Source: Chryseosolibacter sp036402115
GTDB lineage: Bacteria > Bacteroidota > Bacteroidia > Cytophagales > Cyclobacteriaceae
Assembly: GCA_036402115.1 (NCBI GenBank)
Contig: DASWTM010000297.1
Span: forward strand, 23,717 to 87,716
Direction of reading: 5' to 3'
Length of the DNA: 64,000 nt
The notes below the pieces were generated by a model. That model saw nothing but the letters and a program-made list of their open reading frames with translations. It did not search any database and was not told the DNA's origin. This document shows, piece after piece, positions 16,102-25,076 of this stretch (positions are counted from its first letter, which is position 1; every line of letters begins with the position of its first letter). The translations under genes and the position numbers were made by a program.

Positions 16102-18222
16102 TTATTTTTTAATCGGATAGTGCAACACCACTACCGACCTTCCATCAACTTCCACCGTTTCTCCGGCTTCATATGATTCCTTGTCTTCGACATCCTCTAC
16201 GCTGGTGTCGATGATCTTTGTCCAGTGTTTGCCGTATTTTGCTTCCGGCAACGTGAAGGCTAGGGGCTCGTGATGAGCGTTGAAGATCACGTAGAAACTG
16301 TCGTCTGTGATGCGTTGACCTTTTGGATCAGTCCAATGAATGCCGAGGCCATTGAGATAAATTCCCAACGACTTCGCGTATCCTACGTTCCAATGTTCTT
16401 CGTTCATCTCCACACCATCCGGAGAGAACCAGGCTATGTCTTCGACCTTACTTCCTTTGATCGGTTGTCCCTGAAACCAACGTCTGCGGCAGAATACAGG
16501 GTGAGATGTTCTCAAATGAATGAGTTTCTGCGTAAAGGCAAGCAGCGACTTGTCTGCTTTGTCCCAGTTCAACCACGAGATTTCGTTGTCCTGGCAATAG
16601 GCATTGTTGTTTCCTTTCTGCGTGCGGCTAATTTCATCGCCAGCTACCAGCATTGGTACACCTTGTGATAGAAATAGCGTAGTCAGTAGGTTGCGCTTTT
16701 GCTTCGCACGGAGTTTGAGAATTTCAGGATCTTCTGTCTCACCTTCCACGCCACAGTTCCACGAACGGTTATGACTCTCTCCGTCCTTGTTGTCCTCACC
16801 GTTGGCTTCGTTGTGTTTTTCGTTGTACGAAACTAGGTCATTCAGCGTGAAACCATCGTGGGCAGTAATAAAGTTTACACTTGCAGTCGGCCTCCGATAG
16901 TCGCCTTCATATAGGTCCGGGCTTCCAGTGAAGCGCAAGGCAAATTCACCAAGCATACTATCGGCACCACGCCAGAAGTCGCGAATGCAGTCGCGGTACT
17001 TGCCGTTCCACTCAACCCATCCGGGAGGAAATTTTCCCACCTGGTATCCCCCTTCCCCAATGTCCCACGGCTCTGCGATCAACTTTACTTGTGAGATCAC
17101 CGGATCCTGGTGAATAATATCAAAGAAAGCACTCAAGCGATCGACTTCATGAAGCTCGCGCGCCAGGGTTGCAGCCAGGTCAAAGCGGAATCCATCGACA
17201 TGCATTTCAAGTATCCAATACCGAAGACTATCCATCATCAGGCGAAGCACATTAGGCAAGTTCGCATTCAACGTATTGCCGGTTCCTGTATAATCATTGT
17301 AGTAACGCTTGTCGTCCATGAGGCGGTAGTATGAGGCGTTATCGATTCCTTTAAACGACAAGGTTGGGCCCATGTGATTACCCTCAGCGGTATGGTTGTA
17401 AACTACATCGAGGATGATTTCAATCCCAGCTTCATGAAGTGTTTTCACAAGTGTTTTGAATTCATGCACCTGTTCGCCATTCACGCCACTGCTGGCATAT
17501 CGTGCATCCGGGGCGAAGAATCCGATGGTGTTGTATCCCCAATAATTTGAAAGACCTTTCTCCTGCAAGTGACGGTCATTAACAAAATGGTGCACGGGCA
17601 TGAGTTCAACGGCAGTAACACCGAGCTCTTTTAAATAGTTGATGGCCACCGGGTGGGTCATTCCTGCATACGTCCCGCGGATGCCCTCCGGGATTTCCGG
17701 ATGCATCATTGTAAATCCTTTGAGGTGCGTTTCATAAATAATCGATTTGTGATAAGGAAGGCGCAATGGCTTGTCATTGCCCCAGTCAAAGCCACCATCG
17801 ATGACAACACTTTTCGGAATGAAAGGCGCGCTGTCCATGTCACTCATCTTAAGATCTTCATCAGGATTGCCTACCTCATATCCAAATAAAGCATCACTCC
17901 ATTTGATTGTTCCGGCAATTGCTTTCGCATAGGGATCGATGAGAAGTTTATTCGGGTTGTATCGATGACCTTCGGAAGGATTGTATGTTCCATGAACCCG
18001 GTAGCCGTAGAGTTGGCCCGCCTTTACTTCAGGTAACAGCACGTGCCAGATCTGATGAGATCTTTCTTTAATTGGGATCTTAGTCACCTCAGATTTACCA
18101 TGAGCCTCATCAAACAAGCAAAGTTCAACGGCTGTGGCATTGTCGGCATAAAGTGCAAAGTTTACTCCTTCAGGAGTCACAGTGGCGCCCAGCGGATACG
18201 GGCTACCCGGATAAATTTTCAT
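16102..18222 (-). CDS. glgX: Glycogen debranching enzyme, isoamylase type
   Basis: A 706-residue GH13 subfamily 11 enzyme. An N-terminal CBM48-like domain opens with YPLGATVTPEGVNFALYA. The catalytic barrel has DVVYNHTAEG, nucleophile Asp348 in GFRFDLAATL, acid/base Glu384 in LIAEPWDIG, and ITAHDGFTLNDL. It hydrolyses alpha-1,6 branches of glycogen or limit dextrin. It follows a GH57 gene by 26 bases on the same strand. In organisms that make trehalose by TreY/TreZ the debranching partner is called TreX and belongs to this same family; since treZ-treY are divergent neighbours, this gene may play that role. Confidence 0.93.
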   Translation of the reverse strand: MKIYPGSPYPLGATVTPEGVNFALYADNATAVELCLFDEAHGKSEVTKIPIKERSHQIWHVLLPEVKAGQLYGYRVHGTYNPSEGHRYNPNKLLIDPYAKAIAGTIKWSDALFGYEVGNPDEDLKMSDMDSAPFIPKSVVIDGGFDWGNDKPLRLPYHKSIIYETHLKGFTMMHPEIPEGIRGTYAGMTHPVAINYLKELGVTAVELMPVHHFVNDRHLQEKGLSNYWGYNTIGFFAPDARYASSGVNGEQVHEFKTLVKTLHEAGIEIILDVVYNHTAEGNHMGPTLSFKGIDNASYYRLMDDKRYYNDYTGTGNTLNANLPNVLRLMMDSLRYWILEMHVDGFRFDLAATLARELHEVDRLSAFFDIIHQDPVISQVKLIAEPWDIGEGGYQVGKFPPGWVEWNGKYRDCIRDFWRGADSMLGEFALRFTGSPDLYEGDYRRPTASVNFITAHDGFTLNDLVSYNEKHNEANGEDNKDGESHNRSWNCGVEGETEDPEILKLRAKQKRNLLTTLFLSQGVPMLVAGDEISRTQKGNNNAYCQDNEISWLNWDKADKSLLAFTQKLIHLRTSHPVFCRRRWFQGQPIKGSKVEDIAWFSPDGVEMNEEHWNVGYAKSLGIYLNGLGIHWTDPKGQRITDDSFYVIFNAHHEPLAFTLPEAKYGKHWTKIIDTSVEDVEDKESYEAGETVEVDGRSVVVLHYPIKK

Positions 18223-18248
18223 ATACAGTAATACTTATTAGTTATGTG

Positions 18249-19529
18249 TTATGTGATTGGCCCGGTCCTCGATTCAAGCCTAAGCGCCCACAACGGTGTG
18301 TTGAGATTTCGCCTTTCGGCCTCCATCCCTTCATTGTGTTTGTCGGTTGCTCCATCGAACATCGGATCAGCAATCTTGTCGTTGATATACTGAACGCATG
18401 CCATATAGCAGTCGAACGCTTTTTGAGGAGATTCACACGGAGATAGGCTGTTAGCACCTTCCGCTTTGTCAGACATATAGTAAAAGTGGTCAGAGGCTTG
18501 CAATAATTTCCACAGGGTGATGAGCTCCGGATCGCCTTTTCGTTTCACAACCTGTTCGAGTGCAATCATCGCACTGAAGGCTTCCCGTTGACGATCGTTT
18601 CCGACCCAGTCTGATAAATCGCTTCCGGCTACTGCGATGTAATCCGGGATGGAGATGGCCCGCTCAGCCTTATAACGATGGACAACCTCCGAGGCGGTCA
18701 TCATCTTATACGTGTTTTGTATAGCAAGCATCAGTAACAAATGCTCGAGGAAACCGAATACTCCGGAGTCTGCAGTGTTGTGTTCGCCAAACGTTTCGTA
18801 GTCGACACACAGCGTCAGGAGGTTTTCGTTTTCAGGCATCGCTTCAAGCCATGACATGAATTTGTCAGCTGTAATATCCCAATAACTTTTGCCTACACGA
18901 AATGCAATATCGTCACTCAGCGCCTGGTGGCGCATCAGTATTTTAAGCCCATTGTTGTCGCGGTGTTCGTAGAGCGTCTGGCTACGATTCTGTCGCAGTC
19001 CTCGCTCGCATCCTTCCGTCAAGACGCCCTCGAATCCCATCATGTGGATTCTTCGCCCGATGTCATCGTTATAAATGAGGTTGGTATTCTTGAACACGGC
19101 CGGACGAATTCCGAAGTGCTCGATAATTTTTTCTACATGTTGAAGAACTTGTATTTCGAATTCATCGCTGTCCAGGATGAAGGCAAGCGAATGGTAATAC
19201 GGTTCTGCGATAAAGTCCACGGATCCCGTTGCTGCCAGCTTCTTAAAACTTTCGAGTGCCTCTGGTGCATACGCTTCCATTTGTTCAAGTGCAAGACCAG
19301 AGATGGAAAAAGAAAGTTTGATCGTTGGATACTGCTCTACCAGGCGTAGCAGCAATGTGTTAGTCGGGATGTAACAGTTTCTTGCTACGCGTTGCATGAT
19401 GTCCAGATCCAGTTCCTCCGCGGTCATGGCCGTGTTATCATTGTTATATCCTGCCAGTCGCTTCGGCTGATGAATCTGGAAACAGAGTACCAAATGCCTG
19501 CTATCAATCTGCTGTGTCGCCATACCCAC
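18249..19529 (-). CDS. Glycoside hydrolase family 57-like protein with altered catalytic site
   Basis: A 426-residue paralogue of the protein at 8808-10112, sharing LCFQIHQPKRL, DYETFGEH and overall layout. Where the other copy has FRNTELIYND, this one has FKNTNLIYND: Asn150 (codon AAC) replaces the presumed nucleophile glutamate, while Asp243 of DYETFGEH is kept. It may therefore be inactive and act as a binding or regulatory protein; catalytically altered alpha-amylase-like members of GH57 are known. It is first in the glgX-malQ set, divergent from treZ across a 240-base spacer that should contain both promoters. Confidence 0.82.
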   Translation of the reverse strand: MGMATQQIDSRHLVLCFQIHQPKRLAGYNNDNTAMTAEELDLDIMQRVARNCYIPTNTLLLRLVEQYPTIKLSFSISGLALEQMEAYAPEALESFKKLAATGSVDFIAEPYYHSLAFILDSDEFEIQVLQHVEKIIEHFGIRPAVFKNTNLIYNDDIGRRIHMMGFEGVLTEGCERGLRQNRSQTLYEHRDNNGLKILMRHQALSDDIAFRVGKSYWDITADKFMSWLEAMPENENLLTLCVDYETFGEHNTADSGVFGFLEHLLLMLAIQNTYKMMTASEVVHRYKAERAISIPDYIAVAGSDLSDWVGNDRQREAFSAMIALEQVVKRKGDPELITLWKLLQASDHFYYMSDKAEGANSLSPCESPQKAFDCYMACVQYINDKIADPMFDGATDKHNEGMEAERRNLNTPLWALRLESRTGPIT

Positions 19530-19769
19530 CTAATCCTTTAACTGTAATCAGCGTAAAACTTTCATTCCATGGCTAATGCAAGTTGCTGTGAATCCAAGCT
19601 TCGGCTGGAAGGATGACAATCACGCACGCACAATTTCTGAAATGCATTGTCAAGCTGTGGGAGGTAAGGCATGCACTTCTTTAATCTCAAGGTATTCAAA
19701 TCCCCTTTATGGAATTTAGGGGTCGGTACTATTTTTATAAACAGGTGAGACTTTATCAAACCTTATTAC

Positions 19770-21584
19770 ATGCGACTAGAATTTCCCAGGGTGGGAGCGT
19801 TTGCGGAGAGTGGAAACAAAACACGTTTCGTGGTCTGGGCTCCGGAAAAATCAACGATGGAAGTAGCGATCGACAACAAGTTTATCGCGATGAACAAGGA
19901 TGAATTTGGCTATTGGTCTGTTACTGCTGATTCAGTGTCAGCGGGTTCGAGATACAAATACAGGATCGATGGCGATAAGATACTTCCCGATCCCGCATCT
20001 TGTTCTCAACCGGAAAGTGTCCATGGTCCCTCAGAAGTACTGGATCGAAACTTTCAATGGAAAGACGGGCATTGGAAAGGTCTTTCGCTTGGAGAAATGG
20101 TCCAATACGAACTTCACGTGGGAACGTTCACGCAAGAGGGAACTTTCGATGGTGTCGTCTCAAAGCTTGAGTATTTAAAAGAGCTAGGCGTTAACACGAT
20201 CGAGTTAATGCCGCTTTCCCAATTTCCCGGCAATAGAAACTGGGGATATGATGGCGTCTATCCGTTCGCTGTTCAAAATACCTATGGTGGCCCGCAAGGT
20301 TTGAAACGGTTAGTGAACGAAGCACATAAATACGGCATCGCTGTTATCCTGGACGTTGTGTATAATCATGAAGGCCCGGAAGGAAACTATTTTTCTGAGT
20401 TTGGTCCGTACTTCACCGAGAAATATAAGACCGGCTGGGGAAGTGCAATTAACTATGACGATGCGCATTGTGATGGTGTAAGAAACTACTACTGGCAGAA
20501 TGCACTGATGTGGCTCGATGAATTTCACATCGATGGACTTCGTTTAGATGCGGTGCATGCCATCTGGGATTTCAGCGCGAAGCACTTCATCGATGAACTG
20601 CGCGAGAAGGTCCGCGCGCTGGAGGCGGAAACGGGTCGAAAGAAAGTATTGATTGCGGAGTTTGATCTCAATAATCCGAGATACATCAACTCACCAGACG
20701 TTGGTGGTTACGGTCTCGATGGCCAATGGATTGACGAATATCATCACGCCCTGCATTCCTTGCTGACCGGTGAAGTGGATGGATACTATGAGGATTTCGG
20801 TAAGCCGTCCCATCTGATCCGTTCGTTGAAGAATTCATACGTGTATACGGGCGAGTATTCGATCCACCGTAAAAAAAGCTTCGGGCTCGCACCAAAAAAT
20901 CCATACAATCAGTTCGTAGTGTTTGCACAGAATCACGACCAGGTTGGAAACCGCCTCGCAGGTGATCGGATATCAACACAGCTTTCGCTGGAAGGATTGA
21001 AACTCGCTGCCGCTGCCTATATTCTCTCGCCACACGTGCCGATGTTGTTTATGGGCGAAGAGTATGGCGAGAAAAATCCGTTTCAATATTTTATCAGTCA
21101 TACGGATGAAAATCTGGTGAAGCTGGTACGGGAAGGACGCAAAAAAGAATTCTCATACTTTAACTGGACAGAAGAAGTGCCTGATCCGCAAAGTGAAGAC
21201 ACGTTCAACAAGTGTAAGCTGTCGTGGAAATACAACGATGGCGATGGGGCTATTCTCTTCAAATATTATAAGCACTTGATCAAGCTTCGGAAATCGCTTA
21301 AAGCCTTGCAGTCATTTGAGCGGTCGTCACTCACGATGCTTCCCTCACCTGACTCCAATGTTGTTTTGTTTCAACGTTATCATGACGGAAAGGAATTGAT
21401 CGTTGCACTGAACTTTAGCAAGGATGCCTCAAGGTTCATGCAGCCGTTTCCGTTTACCATTAAAAAAATATTTGATTCATCGTCAAAACAGTGGGGTGGT
21501 CCACTCGACTTCAAGCCGCATCCTATTGACGGTGATGAGCCTGTTCCAATGAATTCACAATCTGTACAGCTTTTTGAGTTTTAG
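19770..21584 (+). CDS. treZ: Malto-oligosyltrehalose trehalohydrolase
   Basis: A 604-residue GH13 subfamily 10 enzyme. An N-terminal CBM48-like domain (FVVWAPEKSTMEVAI, about 1-90) precedes the barrel. Motifs are GVNTIELMPLSQFPGNRNWG, DVVYNHEGPEGNY, nucleophile Asp260 in DGLRLDAVHAI, acid/base Glu297 in LIAEFDLNNP, and FAQNHDQVGN. It cleaves trehalose from the end of maltooligosyl-trehalose. The gene stops five bases before treY, so the pair is a tight operon and completes the TreYZ route from alpha-glucan to trehalose. Confidence 0.95.
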   Translation: MRLEFPRVGAFAESGNKTRFVVWAPEKSTMEVAIDNKFIAMNKDEFGYWSVTADSVSAGSRYKYRIDGDKILPDPASCSQPESVHGPSEVLDRNFQWKDGHWKGLSLGEMVQYELHVGTFTQEGTFDGVVSKLEYLKELGVNTIELMPLSQFPGNRNWGYDGVYPFAVQNTYGGPQGLKRLVNEAHKYGIAVILDVVYNHEGPEGNYFSEFGPYFTEKYKTGWGSAINYDDAHCDGVRNYYWQNALMWLDEFHIDGLRLDAVHAIWDFSAKHFIDELREKVRALEAETGRKKVLIAEFDLNNPRYINSPDVGGYGLDGQWIDEYHHALHSLLTGEVDGYYEDFGKPSHLIRSLKNSYVYTGEYSIHRKKSFGLAPKNPYNQFVVFAQNHDQVGNRLAGDRISTQLSLEGLKLAAAAYILSPHVPMLFMGEEYGEKNPFQYFISHTDENLVKLVREGRKKEFSYFNWTEEVPDPQSEDTFNKCKLSWKYNDGDGAILFKYYKHLIKLRKSLKALQSFERSSLTMLPSPDSNVVLFQRYHDGKELIVALNFSKDASRFMQPFPFTIKKIFDSSSKQWGGPLDFKPHPIDGDEPVPMNSQSVQLFEF

Positions 21585-21588
21585 AAAG

Positions 21589-24231
21589 ATGATTATACCA
21601 GCGTCAACCTATCGAGTTCAGTTACATAAAGAATTTAACTTCGGACATCTTGAGGAAATTCTCGACTATATTCATGATCTCGGGATAACAACCATTTATG
21701 CAGCACCGATCCTCAGAGCAACACCGGGCAGCATGCATGGTTATGACACAACTGATCCGCACGTTATTAATCCCGAGATTGGTACGCTCGATGAATTCCG
21801 TGCGCTTATAAAAAAAGTGCAGGAGAAGAAAATGTCGTGGGTGCAGGATATTGTGCCAAATCACATGGCCTTTCATACGGATAACTATCGGCTCATGGAT
21901 GTGCTTGAGCGTGGCCAACACTCGTCATACGCCAAGTATTTTGATATCCTCTGGGATCACCATTCTGAAAAACTCAAGGGCAAAGTTCAGGTACCCTTTT
22001 TAGGCAAGACGCTTGAGGAGTGTATCATCGGCAAGGAGATTAAACTTGGCCTGACCGAAAATGGAATTACCGTTGATTACTTTCAAACATCGTATCCACT
22101 GTCGGTAACGGCATATGAGCGGATTGAGCCATCGTTGAAGCCACCCTCATATCAGAACGATTTAAAAAGCTGGCAGCAAACAAAACGCGATTGGCTTCAA
22201 AAGCTTCAAAGCGATAATGGACTGCTTACCAAGGTTCTGCAGGGGATTGACCGCGTCAATGAAAGTTCTGAGCGGCTGAAGGAGATTCTGAATAACCAAT
22301 TCTATGTTCTCTGCTTTTGGAAGGAATCTGAGATGGAGATGGGCTATCGGAGGTTCTTTACCGTAAATGAGTTGATTTGTCTTCGCATGGAAGACCAGGA
22401 AGTATTTGACGAGTATCATACGTTTCTGTATCAATTGTATAAAGAGGGGCTGATCCAGGGCGTTCGTGTCGATCACATTGATGGGCTGCGCGATCCTGCC
22501 ACTTACCTGCAGCGTCTCAGAACTTTGTTTGGAAAAGATTGCTACATCATCGCGGAAAAAATTCTTGAGTCGAAAGAACAGATTCCATCAAGCTGGCCAC
22601 TCGAGGGAACCAGCGGATATGAATTTCTTTCATTCGCGAGTCAGTTGATGACAAACCGAAATGGTGCAAAGAAGCTCGTGTCATTTTACAAAGACCTCGT
22701 TCCGGATCTTCCTCCGTACAAGGAGCTTGTGCGAAAGAACAAGCAGATGATCCTCGAAAAATACATGCAGGGTGAGTGGGATAATCTTGTTCGGTTGTTT
22801 ATGGCGCTGAACCTGGAGGGTAAATTTACGGAATCAGAAGTTCGTGAAGCGTTGGCTGCCTTCATGGTAGCGCTGCCGGTATACCGGATTTATCCGGAAT
22901 CCATTCCTGTCAAAGATGAGGAACTTAAAGTCTTGAAAGAAGCGTTCGAGAAAGCGGTGAAGGTCAACGCGGGGCTCGGCAACGAGTTGGGCTATTTGCA
23001 ATCTTTGTTTACGAACGTGGAGTCGGGTGTAGATTCGAACAACGTTCTCGTCTTTCTTCAAAGACTGATGCAGTTTACTGGTCCGCTCACCGCGAAAGGA
23101 GTGGAGGACACAACGTTTTATGTCTACAACGCATTGATCTCGCACGATGAGGTGGGGGATGCTCCTTCATCACTCGGTATCAGTATCAGTGAGTTTCATC
23201 GTAAGATGCAGCAGCGACAGGCATCGACACCACACTCACTCAACGCTACAGCTACACACGATACAAAACGTGGTGAAGATTCCAGGCTTCGGTTGAACGC
23301 ATTATGTGATTTTCCTGACGAGTGGATTGCCCTTGTGAAGCAATGGATGACTGTAAACCAGAAATTTAAGCGCAGAACTTCAAAGGGTACGCTGGCGCCT
23401 ACGGTGAACGATGAGTATTATATCTATCAGGCAATCTTCGGGGGTTTTCCCGCAGACTTTCAGGTGACGCACGAGTTTCGGGAACGCGTTCAGACCTACT
23501 ACGTAAAAGTTTTGCGTGAGGCGAAAGTAAACAGCGACTGGGCAGCACCGAACGAGGAGTATGAACAATCGTGTCTCGATTTCATTCGACAGATACTAGC
23601 TCCGGAAAGTGAATTTGTAAAAGCGTTGATCCCATTCCTCACAGAGGTTGTAAAGCTTTCGAACCGATATTCATTGGTTCAATCGCTTATCAAAATCACA
23701 TCACCGGGAATTCCTGACACCTATCAGGGAGCGGGTCTGTGGGACTTAAGCTTCGTAGATCCGGATAACAGGCGCCCAGTAGACTATACGTTGCGTGAGG
23801 CGTATCTTGACGAGATCAGTACAAAAGAATCAGAGAGTAATTCCGTTCTATTTTCCTATCTAGAAGACCATCGGTTGGAAGGTGTGGAGAAGCTATTTGT
23901 CACCGCTAAGGCATTGAATTTCCGCAAACAGAACGCCACTGTCTTTTCCGAAGGAGAGTACCTGCCGTTGCAAATGACAGGCAAGGACATGGTCACCGTT
24001 AGTTATGCACGCAAGCATAAAGAGAAATGGGCAATATTGGTGATGCCGTTACGTGCCAAAAACCAATCCGCCACGGAAGACCTCGACAGCAATGACGAAG
24101 TAGTTCTACCGGAGGGCGCGCCTTCGGTTTGGAAGAATGTCTTTACAGGCGAAGTGTATAATAGTGAAAATCGCATCTCCGTAGGAGACTGCTGCAAGAG
24201 CTTCCCGGTAGCGCTAATGACAAACGTTTAG
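21589..24231 (+). CDS. treY: Malto-oligosyltrehalose synthase
   Basis: An 880-residue GH13 subfamily 26 enzyme that converts the reducing-end maltose unit of maltodextrin into a trehalose unit. The start MIIPASTYRVQLHKEFNF at ATG 21589 is canonical; a TTG at 21574 would overlap treZ and add five residues. Motifs include GYDTTDPHVINPEIG, QDIVPNHMAFH, nucleophile Asp295 in GVRVDHIDGLRDP, acid/base Glu323 in YIIAEKIL, GVEDTTFYVYN and TATHDTKRGED. Length is slightly above the common 700-850. A terminator-like hairpin follows about 115 bases after the stop. Confidence 0.95.
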   Translation: MIIPASTYRVQLHKEFNFGHLEEILDYIHDLGITTIYAAPILRATPGSMHGYDTTDPHVINPEIGTLDEFRALIKKVQEKKMSWVQDIVPNHMAFHTDNYRLMDVLERGQHSSYAKYFDILWDHHSEKLKGKVQVPFLGKTLEECIIGKEIKLGLTENGITVDYFQTSYPLSVTAYERIEPSLKPPSYQNDLKSWQQTKRDWLQKLQSDNGLLTKVLQGIDRVNESSERLKEILNNQFYVLCFWKESEMEMGYRRFFTVNELICLRMEDQEVFDEYHTFLYQLYKEGLIQGVRVDHIDGLRDPATYLQRLRTLFGKDCYIIAEKILESKEQIPSSWPLEGTSGYEFLSFASQLMTNRNGAKKLVSFYKDLVPDLPPYKELVRKNKQMILEKYMQGEWDNLVRLFMALNLEGKFTESEVREALAAFMVALPVYRIYPESIPVKDEELKVLKEAFEKAVKVNAGLGNELGYLQSLFTNVESGVDSNNVLVFLQRLMQFTGPLTAKGVEDTTFYVYNALISHDEVGDAPSSLGISISEFHRKMQQRQASTPHSLNATATHDTKRGEDSRLRLNALCDFPDEWIALVKQWMTVNQKFKRRTSKGTLAPTVNDEYYIYQAIFGGFPADFQVTHEFRERVQTYYVKVLREAKVNSDWAAPNEEYEQSCLDFIRQILAPESEFVKALIPFLTEVVKLSNRYSLVQSLIKITSPGIPDTYQGAGLWDLSFVDPDNRRPVDYTLREAYLDEISTKESESNSVLFSYLEDHRLEGVEKLFVTAKALNFRKQNATVFSEGEYLPLQMTGKDMVTVSYARKHKEKWAILVMPLRAKNQSATEDLDSNDEVVLPEGAPSVWKNVFTGEVYNSENRISVGDCCKSFPVALMTNV

Positions 24232-24346
24232 AGTCCTCACTGGTGAAACAGGAAATATTAAGAGAATTACAATGTGAAATTAAATTTCGCCTGGGTGTAA
24301 CTATGATTCCCGAGGGGAGTATTACTGGCATCAAGGGTTTAGGACG

Positions 24347-24383
24347 GAGATGATCATTCTGTACAGGGGTGGTCATCTCTTTT
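24347..24383 (+). terminator. Probable terminator of treZ-treY
   Basis: GAGATGA (24347-24353) pairs with TCATCTC (24373-24379), with a four-base T-run after it (24380-24383). The loop is about 19 bases. Confidence 0.6.
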
Positions 24384-24390
24384 AAATGCC

Positions 24391-24479
24391 ATTTAAGATT
24401 TAAGATTTAAAATTTAAGATTTAGGTTTTGATGCTGCCAGAAATCTTAAATCTTAAATCTAAAATCTTAAATTTTAAAT
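24391..24479. repeat. AT-rich inverted repeat built of TTTAAGAT units
   Basis: The left arm (24391-24424) consists of repeated ATTTAAGATTTAAGATTTAA text, and the right arm (24441-24479) is its near-perfect reverse complement. Only about 16 bases (GTTTTGATGCTGCCAG) separate them, so a very long AT-rich hairpin can form between the convergent treY and small-protein genes. Confidence 0.85.
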
Positions 24480-24492
24480 ATAGTTGAATGCG

Positions 24493-24684
24493 CTAGAATC
24501 TTGAGAACGCCTTACCCAGCTCCTCATTCGCCACTTTCAATTCACTTGGAGTTGCTTTGAAATAATCATCGCCAACCTTAACAGTGTACATCGTACCTCT
24601 GTATTTGCTCTCTCTTGGTTTACCGTAGATGGTTCCCATTTGTTCCTTATAGATCACGGGATCCCCGTTTTTTATCTTTTCCAT
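24493..24684 (-). CDS. Small protein of unknown function, 63 residues
   Basis: Starts MEKIKNGDPVIYKEQMGTIY at 24684. The longer frame up to 24774 begins in repeat DNA and is rejected. The sequence looks like a small beta-barrel (SH3-like): GDPVIYKEQMGTIYG, then GTMYTVKVGDDYFKATPSEL and a short C-terminal helix. No catalytic motif is visible. It is convergent with treY and separated from it by the AT-rich hairpin. Its reading frame has balanced codons and no stops, so it is probably a real gene. Function unknown. Confidence 0.6.
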   Translation of the reverse strand: MEKIKNGDPVIYKEQMGTIYGKPRESKYRGTMYTVKVGDDYFKATPSELKVANEELGKAFSRF

Positions 24685-24775
24685 GAAATAAGAGGAGTAA
24701 AAAGTATGCCAGCGTGTGGATCTAAATCGGTTGGCTATGCCCAGGGGAGTGCGATGCCTTTTAAAAGGCTGCAAG

Positions 24776-24899
24776 CTACAAGCTTCAAGCTACAAGCAGT
24801 GAGCGCAAATGAAATAGTGTATACAGTTACATTAGACATTTTCAAATAGCTTTCCTGAGCACTCCGGACTTGCAGCTTGAAGCTTGAAGCTTGCAGCCT
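24776..24899. repeat. GCTTGAAGCTTGCAGCC inverted repeat
   Basis: AGGCTGCAAGCTACAAGCTT and the following bases (24776-24798) face their reverse complement, TTGCAGCTTGAAGCTTGAAG and following (24869-24899). The 392-base spacer 24685-25076 also holds a CCCGGCTCCCGGCTCCCG-type run at about 24953-24985. No gene is seen in it. Confidence 0.75.
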
Positions 24900-25049
24900 G
24901 TAACCATCGTAAGCCTCACGACTCCCTGAGTCCCTGGCTCCCCGGGCAACCTGGCACCCGGCTCCCGGCTCCCGCCTCCCGGCAACCCTAAACGCGTCAT
25001 AAATACCTTCGGCCTTCGAAATTACCCTCCGCCTTTAGTAAAAAACGCC

Positions 25050-25057
25050 TACCTTTG
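25050..25057 (+). promoter_or_regulatory. Possible -7 element of the ABC-F gene
   Basis: TACCTTTG matches the Bacteroidota TAnnTTTG -7 element and lies 20 bases before the TTG start codon. No clear TTG lies 19 bases upstream, so support is partial. The leader would be about 13 bases. Confidence 0.45.
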
Positions 25058-25076
25058 CCCCCTTAATTCATACCAC

